The notes under the pieces were generated by a model, which searched no databases, had not been told where the DNA came from, and saw only the letters and a program-made list of their open reading frames with translations. Shown here piece by piece: positions 36,670-44,212 of a stretch of 64,000 bases of DNA. Source of the DNA: Rhizobium chutanense (GTDB lineage: Bacteria > Pseudomonadota > Alphaproteobacteria > Rhizobiales > Rhizobiaceae); contig NZ_NWSV01000002.1 in the NCBI RefSeq assembly GCF_002531935.1, positions 434,001-498,000 on the forward strand, given 5' to 3'. The first letter of the stretch is position 1, and every line of letters starts with the position of its first letter. Both the position numbers and the translations under genes were made by a program.

Positions 36670-37833
36670 ATGGCCACTCCGCTCACCATCGCCGATCTGA
36701 AAGAGCTCGCGCACCGCCGCGTGCCGAAGATGTTTTTCGACTATGCGGATTCAGGCGCCTGGACGGAATCCACCTATCGGGCAAATGAGAGCGATTTCAG
36801 CCGGATCAAGCTGCGCCAGCGGGTGCTGGTCGACATGACCGACCGCACGCTGGAAACGACGATGATCGGCCAGAACGTGTCGATGCCGGTGGCTCTCGCC
36901 CCGACCGGCCTGACCGGCATGCAGCATGCCGATGGCGAGATGCTGGCGGCGCGTGCGGCGGAAGAATTCGGCGTCCCGTTTACGCTGTCGACGATGAGCA
37001 TCTGCTCGATCGAGGATGTCGCTTCGGTGACGACGCGCCCCTTCTGGTTCCAGCTCTATGTGATGCGAGACAAGGATTTCGTCCTCGGACTGATCAACCG
37101 CGCCAAGGCGGCGAAATGCTCGGCACTGGTGCTGACGGCCGATCTGCAGATCCTCGGCCAGCGCCACAAGGACCTGCGCAACGGCCTGTCGGCGCCGCCG
37201 AAGTTCACGCCGAAACATGTCTGGCAGATGGCGACCCGGCCCTTCTGGTGCCTGGATATGCTGCAGACCAAACGCCGCAGCTTCGGCAATATCGTCGGTC
37301 ATGCGAAAAATGTCTCCAGTATCGCCTCGCTCGCCGCATGGACCCACGAGCAGTTCGACCCGCGGCTCTCCTGGGCCGATGTCGCCTGGATCAAGGAGCA
37401 ATGGGGCGGCCCGCTGATCATCAAGGGCATCCTCGATCCGGAGGATGCGAGGGCCGCCGCCGACACCGGCGCCGATGCGATCGTCGTCTCGAACCATGGC
37501 GGCCGCCAGCTTGACGGCGCCCCCTCCTCGATCAGCATGTTGCCTGCGATCGTCGACGCCGTCGGCGACCGCATCGAAGTCCATCTCGACGGCGGCATCC
37601 GCTCCGGCCAGGATGTGCTGAAGGCCGTGGCGCTCGGCGCCAAGGGCACCTATATCGGCCGCCCCTTCCTCTACGGCCTCGGCGCCATGGGCGAGCAAGG
37701 CGTCACTCTGGCGCTCGACATTATCCGCAAGGAGATGGACATCACCATGGCGCTTTGCGGCAAGCGCGACATCAAGGACGTGAACGCGTCGATCATATCC
37801 GGGGTGAGACCGGCAGAAATCGGCGCTGGCTGA
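36670..37833 (+). CDS. lldD: L-lactate dehydrogenase (FMN-dependent)
   Basis: 387 residues from ATG 36670 (GAAGG 8 bases before; GTG 36655 is less likely). 'KMFFDYADSGAWTESTYRAN' and 'PTGLTGMQHADGE' for FMN binding and 'SNHGGRQLDGAPSSI' (active His and Arg) identify the LldD/glycolate-oxidase family. 'VHLDGGIRSGQDVLKAVALGA' is the phosphate-binding part. It oxidises L-lactate to pyruvate at the membrane. No lldP or lldR is adjacent. Confidence 0.92.
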   Translation: MATPLTIADLKELAHRRVPKMFFDYADSGAWTESTYRANESDFSRIKLRQRVLVDMTDRTLETTMIGQNVSMPVALAPTGLTGMQHADGEMLAARAAEEFGVPFTLSTMSICSIEDVASVTTRPFWFQLYVMRDKDFVLGLINRAKAAKCSALVLTADLQILGQRHKDLRNGLSAPPKFTPKHVWQMATRPFWCLDMLQTKRRSFGNIVGHAKNVSSIASLAAWTHEQFDPRLSWADVAWIKEQWGGPLIIKGILDPEDARAAADTGADAIVVSNHGGRQLDGAPSSISMLPAIVDAVGDRIEVHLDGGIRSGQDVLKAVALGAKGTYIGRPFLYGLGAMGEQGVTLALDIIRKEMDITMALCGKRDIKDVNASIISGVRPAEIGAG

Positions 37834-37861
37834 ACGCCCGCTTGCATCAACGGCATGCGGC

Positions 37862-38290
37862 TCAGCACAGCGGCTGGCGGTCGCCCGCATAGATCAGAAG
37901 GACCGCGAAAATCACCAGACAGATGGCGAGCGCAAAACGCTGCCGCCAGACGATACGACGCGATCCGGCAATCCGCCGATCGAGCCCACGCGGCGCCCCG
38001 TCAGGCTTGCGAAGCTGCATCCGCAACAGCAAGTCGTCGATGGCGGCAAGACCGGCAGCCTCGGTCTGATGGCTCGACGCGAGGCGAAACAACAGCGCAT
38101 CGAAGAGAAGATGGACCGTCAGCGCAAAGACGATCACGCAGAAAACGAGCATCAACAGCCAGCCGAGCGACGGAGCCAAACCTCGATATCCCCCCACAGT
38201 CAGCGGCAACAGCGCTGTCAGCCCGCAGAAGATCGCATTGCGGCCGAGATGTCGTGCCGCCGCCGAGGCCGCGCCGTTCCACTGCGTCAT
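37862..38290 (-). CDS. Small membrane protein of the ynb-like lipid cluster
   Basis: 142 residues from ATG 38290, overlapping the stop of the phosphatase gene (ATGA). Three hydrophobic stretches (about residues 20-35, 42-70 and 115-135) flank a charged middle segment with 'LLLRMQLRKPDGAPRG'. No family recognised. Tight coupling to the PAP2/phosphatase gene suggests a partner or chaperone for the same lipid pathway. Confidence 0.65.
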   Translation of the reverse strand: MTQWNGAASAAARHLGRNAIFCGLTALLPLTVGGYRGLAPSLGWLLMLVFCVIVFALTVHLLFDALLFRLASSHQTEAAGLAAIDDLLLRMQLRKPDGAPRGLDRRIAGSRRIVWRQRFALAICLVIFAVLLIYAGDRQPLC

Positions 38291-39615
38291 CGCAAGCCCT
38301 CCGTCACGGCATGGATAGTTTCCGCGGGCAGATGAACGCGCCGCCCCGCCCGTTCGATCAGCCGCAAGGCTTCGGCTGGATCTTGGCAACGTCGGCTGAT
38401 GAGCAGCCAACGCACGATGACGCCGGCGCTGCGCTGGAAGCCCAACGCACAGCAGACGAGAACCGGTCCCTGCTGGCGCGCAGCCTCGATGAGGTTCGCC
38501 GCGGCAAGCGTCTGGATCTGGTCGAGGGCTATAAGGTCAAGGGTCGGGAAGCTGCACCAGCGGGTTGACGTTCCGCTTGGGCGCTGAAGCTCGCCGGTCA
38601 TGTCGATCACCGCGGCAAAACGGTCGGCCTCCTGGCGGCGCGGAAAACGACCGAGATGGACGCCGTCGGCAATCGCCACCGATGCCGGCATTCTCCGGGT
38701 CCAGAGCCAGATGTTGATGTGAGCGCCGAGCCGGTAGGGTGCCAGCAGCCAGCGGCTGGCAAGCGTGGTCCGGCCATCGACGCGTTTCTGGAAGATTTGC
38801 GGGCCGGCGCCGAAATATCCGAGCGCAACGATCGCCAGCGCAACAGCCGGCCAGAGCAACAGCAGCGCTAAGGCCGACAGCGGAATGCAGAGCGCTGCAA
38901 GGCCGAGAAATGCGACGGCGCCGCAGAAATAATAGAGGCCGAGACGGCGCGACTTCGGATCGCCGCTCATCGCAAAATTCGCAAGAGGCGAACCCGCATC
39001 GCGCGGAAATAGCCAGGCGGCAAACAGGCCGAGCAGCATGCCGGTCGGTATGTCCATGATCTGATGCTGCCACGTGGTCAGCACCGAGGCACCGATCAGG
39101 AAGCACCAGACGTGCCAGAGAAGCCGTGCCCTCTTCGGCAGCCGGCCGCGCAGATGGTCCCAGATCACCACCAGCAGCGCGATATGCAGCGACGGCGCCT
39201 GGTTGAACGGCTTGTCGAAGCCGCCGAGCACGGCGAACATGAAACCGGGCAGGCCGCTCGTTGCCGGCCGCACGAAGGTCGCTTCTAGCGGAAACGCGAT
39301 AAAGCAGGCGACCGCGATCAACTGGATCGTCAGATAGCGTCTCGCCAGCCTATCGACATCGGGCGGCGTCGTATTGACGAACAGACAGAGCCCGTAGAAC
39401 AGATTGATCGACCAATAGGGAATGATCGTCCATCCTAAGAACGGAATGGCGCTTTCCCAAGCGAAGGCGATGTTCGGCACATGAGCGCGTTGCGACGCCA
39501 GCCAGTTGGCGCCGCCATAGGTCAGATAGAAGAACGGCGCCAGAAAGGCGAGCCAGAGCGCCGCCCGCTTCAGGACCGGCGCTGCCTGCGAAAAAGTGAA
39601 ACGTGCCTGCCCCAA
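38287..39615 (-). CDS. PAP2 / dual-specificity phosphatase fusion, YnbD-like
   Basis: 442 residues. The N-terminal membrane half has the inositolphosphotransferase-type PAP2 motifs 'QAPSLHIALLVVIWD' and 'TWQHQIMDIPTG'. The C-terminal half is a protein-tyrosine/dual-specificity phosphatase with C-x5-R 'CALGFQRS' near residue 393; the residue before the Cys is Cys rather than the usual His. The layout equals E. coli YnbD. DSP domains of this sort include PGP phosphatases, so a lipid phosphate substrate is likely. Confidence 0.85.
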   Translation of the reverse strand: MGQARFTFSQAAPVLKRAALWLAFLAPFFYLTYGGANWLASQRAHVPNIAFAWESAIPFLGWTIIPYWSINLFYGLCLFVNTTPPDVDRLARRYLTIQLIAVACFIAFPLEATFVRPATSGLPGFMFAVLGGFDKPFNQAPSLHIALLVVIWDHLRGRLPKRARLLWHVWCFLIGASVLTTWQHQIMDIPTGMLLGLFAAWLFPRDAGSPLANFAMSGDPKSRRLGLYYFCGAVAFLGLAALCIPLSALALLLLWPAVALAIVALGYFGAGPQIFQKRVDGRTTLASRWLLAPYRLGAHINIWLWTRRMPASVAIADGVHLGRFPRRQEADRFAAVIDMTGELQRPSGTSTRWCSFPTLDLIALDQIQTLAAANLIEAARQQGPVLVCCALGFQRSAGVIVRWLLISRRCQDPAEALRLIERAGRRVHLPAETIHAVTEGLR

Positions 39616-39625
39616 GGCTTTGCCC

Positions 39626-41410
39626 TCAAACTCGCTCCGCCAGCGAGACGGTGAAAATACCCCACTGGTCGATGCGCTGTTCGATCTTGCGGAAACCGGC
39701 AGCGGCGACCAGCTGATCCATTTCTTCTTGCGTGCGCCGCCGCATCACCCACGCCTGGCCGCCGCGGTGGGAGGTGAGCGCGCGGGCGATCATCTCCAAT
39801 TGCGGATGCCATGGCTGGTTGGTGTAGACGAGCAGCCCGCCGGGCTGCATCGCCCGAGCGATCCCATCGAGCGAAGCGGCGATCATCGCATTGTCGGAAA
39901 ACAGCTCGTAAAGGCCGGAGACGATCGCGAGATCCGGAGCCGGCGTGATGGCCGCCAGCCCCTCGCCGTCAAAGGCATCCTGCTGGCGGAAACTGACGAA
40001 ATCACCCAGTCCACGCGCGGCGATGCTCTTGCTGCCGGCGTCGACATTGATCGCGGAATAATCCTGCAGCCGAGCGCTATCAGGACGCACAGCAGCCGTT
40101 TCGATCGCATCGAGGACATAACGGCCGTGCCCGGCGGCGATGTCGAGCATACGCGTACTGCGCCCAGCAGCTCTCAGGCGCTGCAGCGCGTGATCGATGA
40201 GCTCCTGCAGATGAAGTTTACGCTGCCTGATGCCGCGCCAGCCGATCGCCTCGAGGAACACCTTGTCGATCAACCGCCCGCCGGGCCCGAGCCCGCGCGG
40301 CTTGTTCTCGTAGACGTAATCGAGCGTCGAGCCGGAATCGAAACCGGTCTTGACCCCGGTCCTTATACCTTCGGACGCCAGCGCGCCGAGCCTGATGTTA
40401 AGGCGGCTGAGCGCCCAGTAGATGCCGCGTGGGGATGTGGCATCTATTGGGCTGGCCAGCCGGTCGGCCTCGTCCTTGGTATAGCCCTGGATATGGGCGG
40501 TGCGCAGCTCGGCAGGCGCCCGGGGCTCGGCGAAACGGGCATCGATAAAACGGCGGATCTCGGCGAGAGCAATCGCGCGGTCCCTTTCGCCAAGCGTGTC
40601 ATGGTAGAAGCCGGCAAGCACATGCCGTTCCTTGATGCGGCTGCCGAGGTTTTCGTAAAACCGGTGCTGCGGCGCGTGCCGCACCACCCAGTCGCTGCCG
40701 GAGATCAGCAGCTGCGTCGGCACGGTGATGGCGCGGGCGTCGTCGACGACGCGGGCGGCCGCCTCATAGAGCTGCACCAGAATGTTGGAGGCAATCGGCC
40801 TCGTGATTAATGGGTCGGTTTCGAACGAGGCGATGCGCTCGGGATCATGCGTCAAGAACCTCGCCTTGACATAGGAATTGACGAAGAACGTCCCCTTGAG
40901 CTTTTCCCACAGCGCAATGCCTTCTTTGGCAAAAGGCACGTAGAGCTTGACGCTGAAGGCCGGTGAGGCCAGCACGAGCGCGCGGATCGGCGGTGCATAG
41001 TCGTGCACCCAGGTGCTGGCCAGTACCGCGCCGACGCTCTGCGCAATGACGGCGATGTTTTCGACTGGAGTCCCGCTTGTCTCGCTGACATGGCGGACGA
41101 AGCAATCGAGATCACGCGCCGAGGCCGCGAAGGATGGCGAATAGCCGCGCTCTCCCGGTGAACGCCCGTGGCCGCGTGCGTCCCAGGCGTAGAAGGCAAA
41201 ATCATCGAGGCCGAGTTCGGTGGCGAGATGGGCGACGCGTCCGCTATGCTCGTGGCCACGATGGAGAAGAATGATGGCGCCCTTCGGCGAAGCGCCCACC
41301 GCAGGCCACGTCCGATAAAACAGTCGAGTGCCGTCATGCGATGCGAATTCGGATTCATGCATGGGTCTGGTCGTCGAGGACGGTTGCCCGCTATCGGCAG
41401 TCTGCAGCAC
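39626..41410 (-). CDS. Alpha/beta hydrolase - SAM methyltransferase fusion, YnbC-like
   Basis: 594 residues from GTG 41410, preceded by GGGAGA; ATG 41362 is an alternative. The N-terminal half is a monoglyceride-lipase-like hydrolase ('ILLHRGHEHSGR', nucleophile 'IAQSVGAVLAS', 'DARGHGRSPG'). The C-terminal half is a class I methyltransferase with motif I 'MLDIAAGHGRY'. This fusion corresponds to E. coli YnbC. It may deacylate and methylate a lipid. It is 10 bp upstream of the PAP2 fusion gene and divergent from the CDP-alcohol transferase. Confidence 0.83.
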   Translation of the reverse strand: MLQTADSGQPSSTTRPMHESEFASHDGTRLFYRTWPAVGASPKGAIILLHRGHEHSGRVAHLATELGLDDFAFYAWDARGHGRSPGERGYSPSFAASARDLDCFVRHVSETSGTPVENIAVIAQSVGAVLASTWVHDYAPPIRALVLASPAFSVKLYVPFAKEGIALWEKLKGTFFVNSYVKARFLTHDPERIASFETDPLITRPIASNILVQLYEAAARVVDDARAITVPTQLLISGSDWVVRHAPQHRFYENLGSRIKERHVLAGFYHDTLGERDRAIALAEIRRFIDARFAEPRAPAELRTAHIQGYTKDEADRLASPIDATSPRGIYWALSRLNIRLGALASEGIRTGVKTGFDSGSTLDYVYENKPRGLGPGGRLIDKVFLEAIGWRGIRQRKLHLQELIDHALQRLRAAGRSTRMLDIAAGHGRYVLDAIETAAVRPDSARLQDYSAINVDAGSKSIAARGLGDFVSFRQQDAFDGEGLAAITPAPDLAIVSGLYELFSDNAMIAASLDGIARAMQPGGLLVYTNQPWHPQLEMIARALTSHRGGQAWVMRRRTQEEMDQLVAAAGFRKIEQRIDQWGIFTVSLAERV

Positions 41411-41613
41411 GGTCGTCTCCCATTCTGATCGGTGGATAGGTTGCATCCATTGGCGGCAACAGTGAGTTGCTTTCATTGCAAAAGTCTAGCGGCAAATGAT
41501 AAGTCCTTTGGGGGAGCCGATATGAAGTGCGGGCTTTCCCACAGCTACGAAGATCCGCACTGCCCGAGCCGGGATAGACTGTTCAAATGCCGTAAAAATT
41601 CCACTGAGGTCGC

Positions 41614-42225
41614 ATGTCTGTTTATCAATTGAAGTCCCGGTTTCAGAATATTCTTCGCCCTCTGGTGCGCTCGCTTGCGGCACGAGGCGTCACCGCCAAT
41701 CAGGTGACGTCAGTTGCCGCCGTCGTCTCGGTCGCACTGGGGCTTTTTCTAAGCGTCGCGCCCCTCCCGCATTGGTTCCTGCTGGTGCCTGTGTGGTTTC
41801 TCCTGCGCATGGGCCTTAATGCCATTGACGGCATGCTCGCGCGCGAACACGGGCAGAAGAGCATTTTGGGCGCCTATCTGAACGAGATCGGTGATGTCGT
41901 CTCGGACGCCGCCCTGTATTTGCCGTTTGCGTTCATCGATCCGAACGATCTGATGCCGGTAATGGCTGTCATATTCCTCTCGGCACTGACGGAATTTGCC
42001 GGCGTCCTGGGTCAAACGGTCGGTGCAAGCCGGCGTTACGACGGGCCGCTCGGCAAGAGCGACCGTGCAGTGCTTTTCGGCGCGCTCGGCATCTTTGTCG
42101 CCGTTGGCGGTACGTTTGCCGCATGGACCTCATGGCTTTGGGCGGGGGTGGCCCTGCTTCTCGTATGGACCGCCATCAACCGTATCAGCGCCGGTATTCG
42201 CGAGTCGCAAACGGCCGCCCGATAG
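41614..42225 (+). CDS. CDP-alcohol phosphatidyltransferase, YnbA-like
   Basis: 203 residues with about five membrane helices. The CDP-OH motif reads N69-x2-D72-G-x2-A-R-x8-G86-x3-N90-x3-D94, so Asn replaces the first and third Asp of the usual metal-binding set (a further Asp, D98, follows). Such enzymes join CDP-diacylglycerol to an alcohol to make phospholipids. It resembles E. coli YnbA and is divergent from the ynbC/ynbD-like genes. No CdsA-like (YnbB) gene is in the window. Confidence 0.82.
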   Translation: MSVYQLKSRFQNILRPLVRSLAARGVTANQVTSVAAVVSVALGLFLSVAPLPHWFLLVPVWFLLRMGLNAIDGMLAREHGQKSILGAYLNEIGDVVSDAALYLPFAFIDPNDLMPVMAVIFLSALTEFAGVLGQTVGASRRYDGPLGKSDRAVLFGALGIFVAVGGTFAAWTSWLWAGVALLLVWTAINRISAGIRESQTAAR

Positions 42226-42384
42226 AAAGCGCAGAGCCGATCGGCCGTCGGTTCTTCCAGCGGCAATCTATTCCGGAAACCGTGTTGAACGCTGCTTCTT
42301 ACGAGTTGCTTGGCAAGCGCTTCTTCCAAGCTACCTTCCTCCTCACGACATGTTAAACACTGGCTGTATTTTTTGCTGCTCTCC

Positions 42385-42413
42385 TTGAAAGCACAAAAGC
42401 GGTGCTTTATGTT
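42385..42413 (+). promoter_or_regulatory. Promoter with internal operator, probably leaderless transcript
   Basis: TTGAAA (42385-42390) and TATGTT (42408-42413) are spaced by 17 bases. An inverted repeat AAAGCAC/GTGCTTT (42388-42394 and 42402-42408) spans the spacer. Transcription would start near 42420, the first base of the ATG of the next gene, which has no ribosome site. Confidence 0.5.
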
Positions 42414-42419
42414 TTACTC

Positions 42420-43559
42420 ATGGCAAATATGAGCAAGACACAGCATCCATCGCAGTTGAGCTACGTGCTGGCGCCGGATGATCATGCCCGCCAGGCGCTT
42501 GATGACACCATCGCCGCCTATCGCAGAATGCTCGACATCCTGGGCGGGCTCATTCACGACAGGGCGGGCGCCAATCTCGTCGTCCTGCATGAGCTTGCCT
42601 ATGAAACCGTGCGCGAACAAACGGGCCTGCCGGCACGGCTGGTCACACTCGGCCTTCGCGATTTCGCCGCCAATCGCGGCGTGATCGCCGATCCTCCGCT
42701 TCTGCCGCTCGACGATAAGCTCTTCGCCATCAAAGGCCCCTCGGATCTGACGATCGCCACCGTGCAAGGACGTGTTGCCGTGCCCTTCGATGTCGGGGGC
42801 TATTCCAAGGGATGGGAGAGTATTTTTCCGGCCTATCTTGTTGCCGGACACAATCATTACGAGATTCACATCGGCGTCACGCCGAATTCCGCTCGGATGG
42901 AGGAAAACATGACGAATGAAGGCATTCTTTCCCGGATGGGCCGCCTGATCGCGGGTATCGCCAATGCCGCGGTCGACAAGGCGGAAGGCGTCAACAAGAT
43001 CGCCGTCATCGAACAGGCGATCCGCGAGATCGACGCGGCGGCTGATGAGGCCCGTACCGATCTCGGCAAGGCGCGCGCCGAGGAATATCGCATCCAGAGC
43101 CGCAGGGACGAGATCGTTGGAGATATGAACGCGCTCGACGGAAAGATTCGCCTCGCCGTCTCTTCCGGGCGCGATGATCTGGCAAAGGCCGGCGTCGCCC
43201 GCCAGATCGATCTCGAATCCCAGATCGCCGCGCTCGACAAGGCGCTGGCCGATGCCAGGCAACAGCTGGACGAAGGCCAGAAAGCCCTGCAGGCCGTGCT
43301 CGCCACGCGCCGCGAGGCCGACGCCCGCCTTGCCGATTTCAAGCGCAGCATCGCCAGGCATCCCGAGGACGCCGCACCCGGTCACAGCCGCCCCGCGCCG
43401 GGCGCCGATGCTGCCCGGGCGGCGGCGGCGGTGTCGCGGCTGACCGGTGTTCCATCTGGCGACCATACTAGTAGTTCCGAACTCGACGAACTCGACCGGC
43501 TGCACCGCGAACAGGCGATTGAAGCGCGCCTCGCGCGCTTCAAGGCGGATAACCGGTAA
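42420..43559 (+). CDS. PspA/IM30 family protein with N-terminal TnpB-like (nuclease-free) extension
   Basis: 379 residues from ATG 42420. Residues 1-163 resemble the WED-REC front part of IS605/IS1341 TnpB: 'LHELAYETVREQTGLPARLV', then 'LDDKLFAIKGPSDLT' and 'VQGRVAVPFDVGGY'; no RuvC or zinc finger follows. The rest ('GILSRMGRLIAGIANAAVDKAEG' and a long coiled coil) is a complete PspA, the membrane-stress ESCRT-III relative. GGAGG at 42899-42903, 5 bases before ATG 42909, could also start a 216-residue PspA alone. An operon with yqiJ and flotillin genes follows. Confidence 0.8.
   Translation: MANMSKTQHPSQLSYVLAPDDHARQALDDTIAAYRRMLDILGGLIHDRAGANLVVLHELAYETVREQTGLPARLVTLGLRDFAANRGVIADPPLLPLDDKLFAIKGPSDLTIATVQGRVAVPFDVGGYSKGWESIFPAYLVAGHNHYEIHIGVTPNSARMEENMTNEGILSRMGRLIAGIANAAVDKAEGVNKIAVIEQAIREIDAAADEARTDLGKARAEEYRIQSRRDEIVGDMNALDGKIRLAVSSGRDDLAKAGVARQIDLESQIAALDKALADARQQLDEGQKALQAVLATRREADARLADFKRSIARHPEDAAPGHSRPAPGADAARAAAAVSRLTGVPSGDHTSSSELDELDRLHREQAIEARLARFKADNR
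42899..42911 (+). promoter_or_regulatory. Internal ribosome binding site for PspA-only form
   Basis: GGAGG (42899-42903) followed by AAAAC and ATG (42909-42911) is the best ribosome site of the operon, within the long open frame. It would give a normal-sized PspA beginning 'MTNEGILSRMGRL'. Confidence 0.6.
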
Positions 43560-43564
43560 CGCCG

Positions 43565-44212
43565 ATGGCACTTCTCTTCGCCCCCGAATGTGCCCCCTTC
43601 GCCATCGCCGCCGCCGTGCTCGCAGGCCTGACCGCGATCGAAATGCTTGCGACCGTCATGGGTTTTTCGATCATGGAATTTCTGGGAAAACCGGATTTCC
43701 ATGGCCATGACGGGTTTTCGGGCTATCTGTCCTGGCTCAATGTCGGCGGCGTTCCCCTGCTCATCCTCATCATGCTGGCGCTCGGCTTCTTCGCCATGAC
43801 GGGCTTTGCCATACAGGCCGTCGCCAACGCCTTCTGGGCGCCGCTTCCCCCCGCCGTCGCCGCCATTCCCGCCATCCTGGTCGCCGTCCCCATGGTCAGG
43901 GCGTCGAGCAGAACCGTGGCGCGGCTCGTGCCGCACGACGAGACTTATGCCGTCGATCTCGACACGTTGATCGGCCGGACCGCCGAAGTATCGCTTGGCC
44001 CACTCGATCAGGGACTGCCTGGGCGCGTTCGCGTCAAGGACCAGCACGGAAACTGGCACGTGCTGAGAGCCAAGGCCGCCAGGGATCAGGAGCCTCTCAA
44101 GGTCGGCACCGAGGTTCTCCTCGTCGATCGCACGGCAGATGTATTTATCGCCATTCCCGCACTGGCGGACCCCGCCGCAGCGGACAATCAATCTTTCAGG
44201 GAGCAGCCATGA
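43565..44212 (+). CDS. yqiJ: YqiJ-like OB-fold membrane protein
   Basis: 215 residues starting 5 bp after the PspA stop. Three or four N-terminal membrane helices ('FAIAAAVLAGLTAIEML', 'GGVPLLILIMLALGFFAMTGF') precede an OB-fold domain ('IGRTAEVSLGPLDQGLPGRVRVKD'). This is the YqiJ/DUF1449 type that is regularly encoded before a flotillin and resembles NfeD in role. It overlaps the flotillin gene by 4 bp. Confidence 0.87.
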   Translation: MALLFAPECAPFAIAAAVLAGLTAIEMLATVMGFSIMEFLGKPDFHGHDGFSGYLSWLNVGGVPLLILIMLALGFFAMTGFAIQAVANAFWAPLPPAVAAIPAILVAVPMVRASSRTVARLVPHDETYAVDLDTLIGRTAEVSLGPLDQGLPGRVRVKDQHGNWHVLRAKAARDQEPLKVGTEVLLVDRTADVFIAIPALADPAAADNQSFREQP

